Of a stretch of DNA of 64,000 bases, positions 12,685-23,696 are shown piece after piece. The DNA lies in NCBI GenBank assembly GCA_902546095.1, contig CACCIQ010000001.1:2501-66500 (forward strand). Reading direction: 5' to 3'. The notes under the pieces are model-generated. The model made no database searches. It was not told the DNA's origin and saw nothing but the letters and a program-made list of their open reading frames with translations. The stretch is from an uncultured Bacteroidota bacterium (GTDB taxonomy: Bacteria > Bacteroidota > Bacteroidia > Flavobacteriales > Flavobacteriaceae). Within the stretch, counting starts at the first letter, position 1, and the number at the start of each line of letters is the position of its first letter. The translations under genes were made by a program, and so were the position numbers.

Positions 12685-14868
12685 CTAAAATGCTACTTTA
12701 CAATAAAAATATAACATAAATAATCTTAAATCTTCATCCTCAAAATCATCATTAAACTCATTGAATAAGAAGTCCTTCAAATTATCAGATTTAGTTTCAA
12801 TTAAATATTCATGAAGCTCTTCCTTTGACTCTTCATCAAAAATATCATCAATTATATATGTTAAATCTAGTTTTGTACCTGAATAAACTATTGCTTCAAT
12901 CTCATTTAAAATTTCTAAATATGTTAAATTTTTTGATTCTGCTATTTCATTAATTGTTAGTTTTTTATCAATTGATTGAATTACAAATAACTTTAATCCT
13001 GACTTAGATCCTGAGGATTTAACTAAAAAGTCCTGTTCCCTATTAATATTATTGTCCTTACAATAAGTTGAAATTAGCGTAATGAAACTTTCTCCAAATT
13101 TTTTTGACTTTCCTTCACCAACACCCGTAATCATCGATAGTTCATCAAAGTTCATTGGATATTTGAAAGTCATTTCATTAATTGATGATTCTTGAAAAAT
13201 TGCAAATGGAGGAATATTTAACTTATTAGACAACTTTAATCTTTCTTCTATTAAAATTTTATATAATTTTTCATCAATTACATCATTTTGTGATTTGTGA
13301 TTTAGATGTATTTCTTCATTATCAAAATCCTTATCAATTGAAATCATGTATGATTTTGGATTTTTCAAAAAATCTCTTCCCTTGTCAGTGACTTTAAGAA
13401 CACCGTATTCTTCAATTTTTTTTAATAAAAAACCACTAACCATTAAATTTCTAATTAAAGATTTCCAAAAAATCAATTCAAATCGATTATTATTTTCATT
13501 TTTCTGCTTATCGTCAATTAATGGAAATTTGTAGCCAATTTTAGAAATAACCTTTGTGAGCTCATTTATTTTTTTTGATTCTTTATTATTTAATATTTCG
13601 TTTATTATTATTATAGCTTGGTCTTTAACTTCAATTTTTTCTTTTGGATTAACAGAATTATCATCCATTTTACATCCTTCACCATTTAATTCGTCAAATG
13701 ATTCTCCGAAATAATTAAGTAAAATCTTTCTCCTATTTGAGGATGTTTCAGCATAAGATGCAACGTCCTCTAATAAAGCTAAGCCCTTTTCCTTTTCTGC
13801 AACAGGTTTTGATGAAAGAAACTTCTCTAACTTTTCAATATCATCATAAGAATAAAAAGCTAAACAATGACCTTCACCACCATCACGACCAGCCCTCCCA
13901 GTCTCTTGGTAATAAGATTCTAGTGACTTAGGAATATCGTGATGAATTACATATCTAATATCTGGTTTGTCAATACCCATTCCAAATGCAATTGTTGCTA
14001 CAATAACATCACACCTTTGCATTAGGAAATGTTCCTGATTAGTTGATCTTATTTTTAGTTCGAGACCTGCATGATAAGGCAATGCTTTGATATCATTAAT
14101 TTGTAAAAGATGAGCAAATTCATCAACCTTTTTTCTTGATAAACAATAAATAATTCCTGATTTACCTGCATTTTTTTTAATAAAAGAAACAATATCTCTT
14201 TCAATTTTATCTGTTTTATGTTTAACCTCATAAAAAAGATTAGGCCTATTAAATGATGACTTGAATACACTAGCATTTGACATTGAAAGATTTTTAATAA
14301 TGTCATCTTGCACTTTCGGCGTAGCAGTTGCTGTTAATGCTATCATCTTTAAATTTGAGTCTATTTGTTTAATAGATTCATTTATTTTTCTGTAATCTGG
14401 TCTAAAATCATGCCCCCACTCGGATATGCAATGTGCTTCGTCAACGGCAACAAACGATATATCTTGCTTTTTTAAAAAATCGATATTTTTTTGTTTAGTT
14501 AAAGACTCAGGAGCCATGTAAAGAAGCTTAGTTACACCTTTTTCTATTTGCTCCTTCACTAAATTAATTTCAGAATTGTTAAGTGTTGAGTTTAAGACAT
14601 TAGCAACACCGTCTTCCTCAAAGAGACCTCTCAAAACATCAACCTGATTTTTCATTAAAGCAATTAGTGGTGAAATGATGATTGCAGTTCCCTGTGAAGC
14701 AATAGCTGATAATTGATAACATAAGGATTTACCACCACCAGTTGGCATTATTACTAATGTATTTTTTTTATCTATAATTGAGTTTATAATGTCAAATTGA
14801 TTCTCACGAAATTCTGAGTAACCAAAATGTTTATGGAGAAGCGATAATAGATTATTTTTTAAATTCAT
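12685..14868 (-). CDS. recQ: ATP-dependent DNA helicase RecQ
   Basis: MPTGGGKSLCYQLSA, DEAHC, QETGRAGRDG motifs, C-terminal HRDC-like region. Confidence 0.94.
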   Translation of the reverse strand: MNLKNNLLSLLHKHFGYSEFRENQFDIINSIIDKKNTLVIMPTGGGKSLCYQLSAIASQGTAIIISPLIALMKNQVDVLRGLFEEDGVANVLNSTLNNSEINLVKEQIEKGVTKLLYMAPESLTKQKNIDFLKKQDISFVAVDEAHCISEWGHDFRPDYRKINESIKQIDSNLKMIALTATATPKVQDDIIKNLSMSNASVFKSSFNRPNLFYEVKHKTDKIERDIVSFIKKNAGKSGIIYCLSRKKVDEFAHLLQINDIKALPYHAGLELKIRSTNQEHFLMQRCDVIVATIAFGMGIDKPDIRYVIHHDIPKSLESYYQETGRAGRDGGEGHCLAFYSYDDIEKLEKFLSSKPVAEKEKGLALLEDVASYAETSSNRRKILLNYFGESFDELNGEGCKMDDNSVNPKEKIEVKDQAIIIINEILNNKESKKINELTKVISKIGYKFPLIDDKQKNENNNRFELIFWKSLIRNLMVSGFLLKKIEEYGVLKVTDKGRDFLKNPKSYMISIDKDFDNEEIHLNHKSQNDVIDEKLYKILIEERLKLSNKLNIPPFAIFQESSINEMTFKYPMNFDELSMITGVGEGKSKKFGESFITLISTYCKDNNINREQDFLVKSSGSKSGLKLFVIQSIDKKLTINEIAESKNLTYLEILNEIEAIVYSGTKLDLTYIIDDIFDEESKEELHEYLIETKSDNLKDFLFNEFNDDFEDEDLRLFMLYFYCKVAF

Positions 14869-14953
14869 TCCTTAAAAGGAATTAAGGTATATTTGTTGTT
14901 ATTAATAAATATAACTTAATTTTAAATCCATTCTTAATTAAACCAAATAAGTT

Positions 14954-15913
14954 TTGAACAATAAAAATATAAATCAAATTGTTAATCAAGTGGTTGATAT
15001 TCAGCTAGATGCAATTGAAAAACTAAAAGAGACTTTCGACAACAATTTTGATGATATTATTAAATTTTTATCAAAAATTAATGGAAGAATAGTAGTTTCT
15101 GGAATTGGAAAAAGTGCAATAATTGGGATGAAAATATCCTCTACTTTAAATTCAACTGGAACTCCATCAATTTTTATGCATGGTTCTGATGCTTTACACG
15201 GCGACTTAGGAGCTATTACCAAAGATGATGTCTTGATATATATTTCTAAAAGCGGAAGCAATTCTGATACTGTAGATCTAGTTAATAGCCTTAAGAAGAA
15301 TGGTGTCGACATTGTTAGCATCACCGCTAATAAAGATTCATATCTAGCAAAAAATTCAAGACATATCATCTATACGCCGATACATGTTGAGGCTTGTCCA
15401 AATAATTTGGCGCCAACCACTAGTACAGGAATACAGTTATTAGTAGGTGACATTATTGCAATTTGCCTTATGAGTTTAAAAAACTTTGATAAAATATCAT
15501 TTGCCAAACTTCACCCATCTGGTTCATTAGGAAAAAAATTAACAACTACTGTTGAAGATTTAATAGATACTCAACATGCACCATTTATTGATTTACAATC
15601 TAAATTCAGTGATGCAATAAATGAAATTTCAAATAAAATGCTGGGTGCAACTGCGGTAATTGAAAACAACAAGGTTGTTGGAATTATCACAGATGGTGAT
15701 GTGAGAAGGATATTAGAAAAAAATAATGACCCACTAAATATAATTGTTTCAAATATAATTTCTAGAAATCCAAAAACTGTTAAGCATTCACTTTTAGCTA
15801 TTGATGCTTTACAAATAATGAATAAGAATAAGATTACAAATTTAATCGTAACTAAGGACAACAATTACATTGGGATGTTGCATATACATGATTTAATAAA
15901 TGCAGGGTTATGA
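14954..15913 (+). CDS. kdsD: KpsF/GutQ family sugar-phosphate isomerase (arabinose-5-phosphate isomerase)
   Basis: SIS domain GIGKSAIIGMKISSTLNSTGTPSIFMH, YISKSGSNSDT; two CBS repeats; TTG start. Confidence 0.9.
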   Translation: MNNKNINQIVNQVVDIQLDAIEKLKETFDNNFDDIIKFLSKINGRIVVSGIGKSAIIGMKISSTLNSTGTPSIFMHGSDALHGDLGAITKDDVLIYISKSGSNSDTVDLVNSLKKNGVDIVSITANKDSYLAKNSRHIIYTPIHVEACPNNLAPTTSTGIQLLVGDIIAICLMSLKNFDKISFAKLHPSGSLGKKLTTTVEDLIDTQHAPFIDLQSKFSDAINEISNKMLGATAVIENNKVVGIITDGDVRRILEKNNDPLNIIVSNIISRNPKTVKHSLLAIDALQIMNKNKITNLIVTKDNNYIGMLHIHDLINAGL

Positions 15914-16719
15914 GTAAAATGAGATTAGACCCTAATGAAATGTCATTTTTGGATCATCTTGAGGATCTTAGATGGCATATATTAAGGTCTTTTATTGCAA
16001 TTTTTATAGTAGGAATCGGAGCATTTATTTTTAAGGACTTCATTTTTGATAAAATAATTTTTGGTCCAAAGGATATTAATTTTCCAACCTATAAGATCTT
16101 GTGCACAATATCAAATTTTATTGGACTTGATGATAGTTTTTGCATAACTGAATTACCTTTTCGTGTTCAAAGCAGAACTGTCTCAGGTCAATTTTCAGCG
16201 CACATATGGACCTCAATAGCTGCTGGATTCGTAATCGCTTTTCCTTACGTCTTATATCAATTTTGGAGTTTCATAAGCCCTGGACTTTATCAAAATGAAA
16301 AAAAATATGCTCGAGGATTTATTTTTGTTTCTAGTCTTTTATTTTTTATTGGGGTTGTTTTTGGTTATTACGTAATCTGTCCATTATCGATTAATTTTTT
16401 GGGAAATTATTCTGTTAGTAATGAAGTTTTTAATGATTTTGATTTAAATAGTTATATTGGATTAGTTCGTGCTTCAGTATTGGCTTCAGGATTAATTTTT
16501 GAACTGCCAATAATTATTTATTTTCTTACGAAAGTTGGATTGGTTAATCCAGAAATTTTAATTAAGTATAGAAAATTTGCTTTAGTTGGTGTCTTGATTT
16601 TAGCAGCAGTTATAACTCCTCCTGATGTAGCTAGTCAAATAATTGTTGCTATACCAATTGTTATTTTATACCAAATAAGTATATATATATCCAGAATCGT
16701 AACAAATAATAATAAATGA
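15910..16719 (+). CDS. tatC: Sec-independent translocase subunit TatC
   Basis: SFLDHLEDLRWHILRS, FPYVLYQFWSFISPGLYQNEKKY motifs; 4-nt overlap with kdsD. Confidence 0.94.
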   Translation: MSKMRLDPNEMSFLDHLEDLRWHILRSFIAIFIVGIGAFIFKDFIFDKIIFGPKDINFPTYKILCTISNFIGLDDSFCITELPFRVQSRTVSGQFSAHIWTSIAAGFVIAFPYVLYQFWSFISPGLYQNEKKYARGFIFVSSLLFFIGVVFGYYVICPLSINFLGNYSVSNEVFNDFDLNSYIGLVRASVLASGLIFELPIIIYFLTKVGLVNPEILIKYRKFALVGVLILAAVITPPDVASQIIVAIPIVILYQISIYISRIVTNNNK

Positions 16720-17450
16720 AACTTCAAGCAATCAAAATAGAAAAATCATACCAATCAAGAAAAGTTGTTGATGGTGTTGATCTTGAATTAAGTCAGGGCG
16801 AGATTGTAGGTTTATTGGGACCTAATGGAGCAGGAAAAACGACATGTTTTTACATGATTGTCGGTCTAATAAAGTCTGATTCAGGAAAAATAATGATTGA
16901 TAAAATTGAAGTTTCAAAAGAACCAATGTATAAAAGAGCTATTAACGGAATTGGATATCTAGCACAGGAAGCTTCGGTTTTCAGGAAACTTAGCGTTGAA
17001 GATAATATAAAGGCAGTTTTAGAGCTTGGAGATTTAACTGAAGATGAACAAAAATCAAAACTAGAAAGTCTTATTGACGAATTTAGCTTGAATAAGGTCA
17101 GAAAGAACAGAGGTGATTTACTTTCTGGTGGTGAAAGAAGAAGGACTGAAATTGCAAGAGCATTAGCTACCGATCCTAAGTTTTTATTACTTGATGAGCC
17201 TTTTGCTGGTGTTGATCCAATAGCAGTTGAAGAAATTCAGAAAATAATCGCTCATCTTAAAACTAAAAACATTGGTGTTCTAATAACAGATCATAATGTT
17301 CAAGAAACACTAGCAATTACTGATAGAACATATTTAATGTTTGAAGGGAAAATATTAAAAAGTGGAAAGCCTGAGCTATTGGCTAAAGATGAAATAGTTA
17401 GAAAGCTATATTTGGGAAAAAACTTTGTTTTCAGAAAAAAGAACGTATGA
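16716..17450 (+). CDS. lptB: LPS export ABC transporter ATP-binding protein
   Basis: GPNGAGKTTCFYMIVGL, YLAQEASVFRKLSV, LSGGERRRTEIARALA typical of LptB. Confidence 0.94.
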   Translation: MKLQAIKIEKSYQSRKVVDGVDLELSQGEIVGLLGPNGAGKTTCFYMIVGLIKSDSGKIMIDKIEVSKEPMYKRAINGIGYLAQEASVFRKLSVEDNIKAVLELGDLTEDEQKSKLESLIDEFSLNKVRKNRGDLLSGGERRRTEIARALATDPKFLLLDEPFAGVDPIAVEEIQKIIAHLKTKNIGVLITDHNVQETLAITDRTYLMFEGKILKSGKPELLAKDEIVRKLYLGKNFVFRKKNV

Positions 17451-17659
17451 GTAATTACGTTCATCTCTTTTCTGGTTCATTTGTTGAATCAAATGCTCTT
17501 ACACACGAACTTTCAAAATTAGGGATACAGTTTATAATAAAGGATCAACAAAATTCAGCAAATCTTGCTGGATTTGGAATACCTAATTATTTATTTTCAT
17601 GTGAAGTTTTTGTTAAGTCAATCGATTATGAAAAAGCTAGAATGCTTTGTAAAGATTAA
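17447..17659 (+). CDS. DUF2007-like small protein
   Basis: 70 aa ORF, 4-nt overlap with lptB; HLFSGSFVESNALTHELSKLGIQFIIKDQ pattern. Confidence 0.65.
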   Translation: MSNYVHLFSGSFVESNALTHELSKLGIQFIIKDQQNSANLAGFGIPNYLFSCEVFVKSIDYEKARMLCKD

Positions 17660-18341
17660 AAGCTAAAGAAGAAATAACATAAACTACGACTGAGATACTC
17701 ACTAAATTTAAATAACTGTAGTTGTTAACATATATAAAAGTAATAACACCTACCATTATTAAAACGAAAAACAAGAAAAAAACTTTCTTAATATTTGTTT
17801 CAATGGATTTAAAAGACTCAAATTTTATGTTAGAGATTAGCAAAATGCATGATAAAAAAATGATGATACTAAACAAGTAAATAGGGACTTCAAATGTTAA
17901 AAAGGGAATTCCCATAAAGAAAATTCCATTTGCAGGTGAAGGCAAACCTAGAAAATAAGTCTTTGAGGGCAAAGTATTAAACCTAGCTAATCTAATCATT
18001 GAAAATGGAACAATTAAAAAAGAGATTAATGCAAAAAATTCAATTTCCTCAGACTTAGATTGAAAAAAATGGAATAAAAGCAATGAGGGTGTTACTGAAA
18101 ATGTTATAAGATCTGAAAAAGAATCTAATTGAACACCAATTTTTGTTTTTGCATCTAATATTTTTGCTAAATACCCATCAAAAAAATCAAAAAGGGAGCC
18201 TAACAAAACTAAAATCAAGGCTAATTTATATCCACTCAGATTTAAAAAATCAACATCCATGAAAATAAAAATAATAGCGAGACAACCACACAATCCGTTA
18301 AGAATTGTTAGTAAATTTGGAAGTATTTTGATTAGTTTCAA
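17637..18341 (-). CDS. pssA: CDP-diacylglycerol--serine O-phosphatidyltransferase
   Basis: LGSLFDFFDGYLAKILDAKTKIGVQLDSFSDLITF = CDP-alcohol phosphatidyltransferase motif. Confidence 0.88.
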   Translation of the reverse strand: MKLIKILPNLLTILNGLCGCLAIIFIFMDVDFLNLSGYKLALILVLLGSLFDFFDGYLAKILDAKTKIGVQLDSFSDLITFSVTPSLLLFHFFQSKSEEIEFFALISFLIVPFSMIRLARFNTLPSKTYFLGLPSPANGIFFMGIPFLTFEVPIYLFSIIIFLSCILLISNIKFESFKSIETNIKKVFFLFFVLIMVGVITFIYVNNYSYLNLVSISVVVYVISSLAFNLYKAF

Positions 18342-18386
18342 TTGATAGATTAAGTTTATACTTTTACAAAGTTAATTATTAATAAT

Positions 18387-19946
18387 TTGAATTTTTTAAA
18401 ATCTATTCTTTTAAGTATTATTTCAGGATTATTGTTAGGATTAGCATGGCCAACATATGGAATAACTGCTTTTATTTTTATAGCATTCATTCCTCTGTTA
18501 CATGTAGCTAAATACAATAACAAATTTTCAATTAAAATATTTTTATGTTTTTACTTAACATTTTTAATATGGAATATAATCGCAACAAGTTGGTTATACT
18601 ATGCATCTTTAGGTGGTGTATTATTTGCTGTTTTAGTAAACTCACTACTAATGACAATAGTATTTAGCCTATTTTTTATTGTTTCTAAAAAAATTAACTC
18701 AAAACTAAGTTTGATATTTTTCGTTAGTTTTTGGTTATGTTTTGAAAAATTTCATTTAATGTGGGATTTTTCATGGCCGTGGCTCAATATTGGCAATGTT
18801 TTTTCTGAGAAAACTGAATGGATTCAATGGTATGAGTATACAGGATCATTCGGTGGGACGTTATGGGTCCTGCTAACTAATATTTTAATTTATAAAGTTT
18901 TTTTATCTACGATATACAATGAAAAACCTCGATTACTAATTGTATCAGTAATTTTAGTGATAATTATACCAATTACTATTTCTAAAATCATACTATATAA
19001 TCTTGATTTAGATGAGGAACCGATTGATGTTTTTATAATTCAACCTAATATTGACCCGTACTCTGAAAAATATACCAGAACTGATAAAGATAATTATCAT
19101 TATGTACATGATTTATTAGAAGAAAATTCAATTAAAAACTCAACCATTATTCTTCCCGAAACATTTTTTTCAGATGGAACGCAAATTAACGGATACAGTG
19201 GAAATGAATTTATTAAACAACTCGAGTTTTTAAAAAATAAATTTAATTCTGAAATTTTGACTGGAATTGAGCTTTTTGAAATTGTTAAGGATTCAATTAA
19301 AATAAAAAATTATTCAAATAATTTAAATGATGGAAGATGGCTAAACTTATATAATAGTTCTGTTTTTATATCAAATGAAAATCAATTTTACAATAAATCA
19401 AAACTTGTTGTTGGTATCGAAAAAATGCCTTATAAAAAGTTAATTGAACCTATCCTAGGAAACCTTTTAATGGATTTTGGTGGATTAACATATTCTAGAG
19501 GTTATGATAATGAAAGAAAAAACTTTAAATCTTTTAATAATTTTTATTTATCTCCAATAATATGTTATGAATCTGTTTATGGCGAATATGTAACTGAATA
19601 CACAAGATCTGGTTCGAAATTATTTGCAATTATAACAAATGATGGTTGGTGGGATGTTAGCGAGGGACATAAACAACACTTATCATATGCAAAATTAAGA
19701 GCTATTGAAAACAGGAGGAATATTGTCAGATCAGCAAATACAGGTGTGTCAGCAATTATAAATTATAGAGGAGAAATTGAAGATTCAATTGAATACGGCG
19801 AAGAAGGATTTATAAATACAAATGTTGGTTTGATTGAAGAAAAAACTTTTTATGTAAATTATGGTGATTACATTTTTAGAATATCATTATTTTTTTTCAT
19901 TATCATTGGTTTACATTTTCTTGCTACCATCGTTAAAATCAAATAA
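18387..19946 (+). CDS. lnt: Apolipoprotein N-acyltransferase
   Basis: TM N-terminus plus nitrilase domain (ILPETFF, PIICYESVYGEY, SYAKLRAIENRRNIVRSANTGVSAIINYRG); TTG start. Confidence 0.92.
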   Translation: MNFLKSILLSIISGLLLGLAWPTYGITAFIFIAFIPLLHVAKYNNKFSIKIFLCFYLTFLIWNIIATSWLYYASLGGVLFAVLVNSLLMTIVFSLFFIVSKKINSKLSLIFFVSFWLCFEKFHLMWDFSWPWLNIGNVFSEKTEWIQWYEYTGSFGGTLWVLLTNILIYKVFLSTIYNEKPRLLIVSVILVIIIPITISKIILYNLDLDEEPIDVFIIQPNIDPYSEKYTRTDKDNYHYVHDLLEENSIKNSTIILPETFFSDGTQINGYSGNEFIKQLEFLKNKFNSEILTGIELFEIVKDSIKIKNYSNNLNDGRWLNLYNSSVFISNENQFYNKSKLVVGIEKMPYKKLIEPILGNLLMDFGGLTYSRGYDNERKNFKSFNNFYLSPIICYESVYGEYVTEYTRSGSKLFAIITNDGWWDVSEGHKQHLSYAKLRAIENRRNIVRSANTGVSAIINYRGEIEDSIEYGEEGFINTNVGLIEEKTFYVNYGDYIFRISLFFFIIIGLHFLATIVKIK

Positions 19947-20027
19947 TTAATAATTGTTTATTATTTTTTTTTTAAAAACTTGCCTAAGTCAATTATTCAT
20001 TTATTTTTGCAAAAAAAAAAGTAAAAT

Positions 20028-20252
20028 ATGTATTGGACTCTAGAATTAGCCTCTTATTTAAGCGATGCACCATGGCCTGCGAATAAAGATGAATTAATTG
20101 ATTATTCAATAAGAACAGGTGCTCCTCTTGAAGTTGTTGAAAATTTGCAAGCAATTGAGGATGAGGATGGTGAAATCTACGAGTCAATTCAAGAAATTTG
20201 GCCTGATTTTCCAACAGAAGAGGATTATCTATGGAATGAAGAGGAGTATTAA
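20028..20252 (+). CDS. DUF2795-like small acidic protein
   Basis: ASYLSDAPWPANKDELIDYSIRTGAPLEVVENLQAIEDEDGEIYESIQEIWPDFPTEEDYLW. Confidence 0.8.
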   Translation: MYWTLELASYLSDAPWPANKDELIDYSIRTGAPLEVVENLQAIEDEDGEIYESIQEIWPDFPTEEDYLWNEEEY

Positions 20253-20282
20253 CTTTTTTATTAATGCAACAAAAACCGTTAC

Positions 20283-20308
20283 AAGTCTCTATTGAGGCTT
20301 TTTTTTTG
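20283..20308 (+). terminator. Rho-independent terminator downstream of the DUF2795 gene
   Basis: AAGTCTC-TATT-GAGGCTT stem followed by eight T. Confidence 0.75.
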
Positions 20309-20328
20309 CTTAAATTTGAGATATATAT

Positions 20329-23300
20329 ATGAGTATAATTGATTCAATACTAAATGTTTTTCTTGGTGACAAAGGAAAAAAGGATGTCAAAGAGGTAACT
20401 CCAATAGTTAATTCAGTTATTAAGTTTGAAGAAGAACTCTCTAAAATTAGTAATGATCAGCTAAGGTCGATTACTCAAGAATTCAAAGATGAAATTAAAC
20501 AACTAAATGATCCATTCTTGAGAGAAATTGAAGATATCAACAAAATTATTGAGAAATCTGAAAATATTGATGAGAATAATGCTAGTTACAAACAAATCAA
20601 AAAAATTCAAGACCAATATTTAGATAAAGTAGATGATTACTTAAATTCAATTTTACCAAAGGCTTTTGCTGTTGTTAAGGAAACAACTAAAAGATTTAAG
20701 AACAATAAAGAAATTAGTGTAAAAGCAACACCATTTGATGAAAATTTGTCATCAATTAAATCATATGTAAAATTAAATGGAAATAGTGCTATTTGGTCAA
20801 ACTCATGGGATGCTGCCGGAAAAAGTATTACATGGGATATGATTCACTACGATGTTCAATTAATAGGTGGTATTGCCTTACACCAAGGAAAAATAGCAGA
20901 AATGCAAACTGGTGAGGGAAAAACACTTGTTGCTACACTACCTGTCTATTTAAATGCTCTTTCAGGAAATGGTGTTCATTTAATTACCGTAAATGATTAT
21001 TTGGCAAAAAGAGATTGTGCATGGATGGCTCCAATATTTGAGTTTCATGGTTTAAGTGTAGATTGTATTGATAATTACAAGCCTCACTCGGAGGAAAGAA
21101 AGAAAGCCTATCTATGTGACATCACATACGGAACAAATAATGAATTTGGATTCGATTACCTTCGAGACAATATGGCTCATAAAAATGAAGATAGAGTTCA
21201 AAGAGAACATTCATACGCAATTGTTGATGAGGTAGATTCTGTACTTATAGATGATGCTAGAACTCCATTAATAATTTCTGGCCCAATTCCTCAAGGTGGA
21301 AATCATGAGTTTAATGAATTAAAATCAAAAATTTCATCTCTTGTACAAATTCAAAAACAGCTCGTAACAAAGATCTTATCAGAATCTAAAAAATTATACA
21401 GTGATGGAAATATCGAAGATGGAAGCTTCAAGTTATTACAAGCATTTAGAGGATTACCTAAAAATAAGGCTCTTATAAAATTTTTGAGTGAGGAAGGTAT
21501 AAAACAATCTTTATTAAAAACTGAAAATTTTTACATGCAGGACAATAATAGAGAAATGCCTAAAGTTGATGCTGATTTATACTTTACAATTGATGAAAAA
21601 AATAATCAAATTGAATTAACAGATAAAGGAGTAGAACAATTGTCAAAAGATATTAATGATCCAGGTTTCTTTGTTTTACCTGATGTTTCAATTGAAATAG
21701 CAAATATTGAATCAAAAGAATTAGAAATTGAAAAAGAAGCTGAGGAAAAAGAAAAATTATATTCCGATTTTAGTGAGAAAAGTGAAAGGATACACACTTT
21801 AAACCAATTATTAAAAGCATATACACTATTTGAAAAAGATATTGAATATGTTGTAATGGATAACAAGGTCAAGATTGTGGATGAACAAACCGGAAGAATT
21901 ATGGATGGAAGACGATACTCTGACGGTCTTCATCAAGCAATAGAGGCTAAAGAAAATGTAAAAATTGAAGATGCAACACAAACTTTTGCTACCATAACGC
22001 TTCAAAATTATTTTAGAAAATATAGAAAGCTTTCAGGAATGACAGGTACAGCTGTAACTGAAGCTGGTGAATTTTTAAATATTTATAAGCTAGATGTAAT
22101 GGTTATTCCAACTAATAAGCCTATTGCTAGAGATGATAGAAATGATTTAATATATAAAACAAAAAGAGAAAAGTATAACGCTGTCATAAACAATGTTATA
22201 AAATTAACTGAACAAGGACGACCAGTATTAATAGGAACAACATCAGTAGAAATATCAGAGCTACTTTCAAGAATGTTGGACAGAAAAAATATAAAACATA
22301 ATGTTCTTAACGCTAAACTTCACAAAAGAGAAGCTGATGTTGTTGCAGAGGCTGGAAAAGCTGGAGTTGTTACTATTGCTACAAACATGGCTGGTAGGGG
22401 TACTGACATAAAAATAAATGAAGAAATTAAAAATAAAGGGGGTCTCGCAATAATTGGAACTGAAAGACATGATTCAAGAAGAGTTGATAGACAATTAAGG
22501 GGAAGATCTGGAAGACAAGGTGACCCAGGAAGTTCACAATTCTATGTTTCACTTGAGGACAACCTAATGAGACTTTTTGGATCTGAAAGAGTTTCAAAAT
22601 TAATGGATAGAATGGGTCACAAAGAGGGTGAGGTCATACAACACTCGATGATGACAAAAACTATTGAGAGAGCTCAAAAGAAAGTAGAAGAAAATAACTT
22701 TGGTATAAGAAAAAGACTTCTTGAATATGATGATGTCATGAATGTCCAACGTGAAGCTATATATGAAAGGAGAAAAAATGCACTAGATGTAAATAAATTA
22801 AAGATTGATGTTGCTGATATGATTTATGACACGATAGCAAAAATTTATGATAATGCTAAAGTTGATAACGATTTTAAAGCCTTCGAATTCGAAATTATTA
22901 AGTGTTTCTCTACAACTTCACCTGTTACTAAAACTGAATTTGAAAATGAAAATGATGCCAAAGTAATTAATAAAACTTATGAAATTGTATTGAATTTTTA
23001 CAAAGAAAAAAACAAAGAGAATTCTGTAAAGGTATTTCCAATTGTAAAAAATGTTTATGAAAATCCTCAAAATAAATTTGAAAGAATTGTTGTCCCCTTC
23101 TCCGATGGTAAAAAAACCATGAATATTGTAACTAATCTTAAAGATGCGTACGAATCTAATGGTCAGGAATTAATTAATGATTTTGAAAAAAATATATCAC
23201 TAGCCATAATTGATGATACATGGAAAACTCATTTAAGAAAAATGGATGAACTAAAACAAGCTGTACAACTTGCAGTACATGAACAAAAGGATCCATTAGT

Positions 23301-23691
23301 TATTTACAAAAATGAAGCTTATAATTTATTTGAATCAATGATATTACAATTGAACACTGATATCTTATCATTTTTATTTAAAGGAACTTTACCTACAAGT
23401 AATCCAAATGAAATCAAAGAAGATAGACAAACTAGAAGAAGAGAAAAATATAACACCTCAAAAGAAGAGGTACTTAACAGTGATGAGCTAGCTAATAGGA
23501 ATCGTCAAGTAGGATCAAGTGTTTCGAACAATCAAAATGTAGTTGAAACTATTGTTCGCGAAAAACGTAAAATTGGAAGAAATGAGAGAATAAAAATTAA
23601 AAACTCTCAATCGGGTGAAATCAAAGAATTAAAATATAAACAAGCTGAACCTCTTTTACGATCCGGAAATTGGAGTATAATTGAAAATTAA
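20329..23691 (+). CDS. secA: Preprotein translocase subunit SecA
   Basis: 1120 aa; MQTGEGKTLVATLPVYLNAL, DEVDSVLIDDARTPLIISG, NMAGRGTDIKI, LRGRSGRQGDPG motifs. Confidence 0.97.
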   Translation: MSIIDSILNVFLGDKGKKDVKEVTPIVNSVIKFEEELSKISNDQLRSITQEFKDEIKQLNDPFLREIEDINKIIEKSENIDENNASYKQIKKIQDQYLDKVDDYLNSILPKAFAVVKETTKRFKNNKEISVKATPFDENLSSIKSYVKLNGNSAIWSNSWDAAGKSITWDMIHYDVQLIGGIALHQGKIAEMQTGEGKTLVATLPVYLNALSGNGVHLITVNDYLAKRDCAWMAPIFEFHGLSVDCIDNYKPHSEERKKAYLCDITYGTNNEFGFDYLRDNMAHKNEDRVQREHSYAIVDEVDSVLIDDARTPLIISGPIPQGGNHEFNELKSKISSLVQIQKQLVTKILSESKKLYSDGNIEDGSFKLLQAFRGLPKNKALIKFLSEEGIKQSLLKTENFYMQDNNREMPKVDADLYFTIDEKNNQIELTDKGVEQLSKDINDPGFFVLPDVSIEIANIESKELEIEKEAEEKEKLYSDFSEKSERIHTLNQLLKAYTLFEKDIEYVVMDNKVKIVDEQTGRIMDGRRYSDGLHQAIEAKENVKIEDATQTFATITLQNYFRKYRKLSGMTGTAVTEAGEFLNIYKLDVMVIPTNKPIARDDRNDLIYKTKREKYNAVINNVIKLTEQGRPVLIGTTSVEISELLSRMLDRKNIKHNVLNAKLHKREADVVAEAGKAGVVTIATNMAGRGTDIKINEEIKNKGGLAIIGTERHDSRRVDRQLRGRSGRQGDPGSSQFYVSLEDNLMRLFGSERVSKLMDRMGHKEGEVIQHSMMTKTIERAQKKVEENNFGIRKRLLEYDDVMNVQREAIYERRKNALDVNKLKIDVADMIYDTIAKIYDNAKVDNDFKAFEFEIIKCFSTTSPVTKTEFENENDAKVINKTYEIVLNFYKEKNKENSVKVFPIVKNVYENPQNKFERIVVPFSDGKKTMNIVTNLKDAYESNGQELINDFEKNISLAIIDDTWKTHLRKMDELKQAVQLAVHEQKDPLVIYKNEAYNLFESMILQLNTDILSFLFKGTLPTSNPNEIKEDRQTRRREKYNTSKEEVLNSDELANRNRQVGSSVSNNQNVVETIVREKRKIGRNERIKIKNSQSGEIKELKYKQAEPLLRSGNWSIIEN

Positions 23692-23696
23692 AATTA

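Noticed and set aside
13346-13931. ORFs antisense to recQ (13346..13534, 13737..13931) and same-strand frame 14055..14306
   Set aside because: Overlap the recQ coding region in other frames; low complexity, no recognisable motifs.
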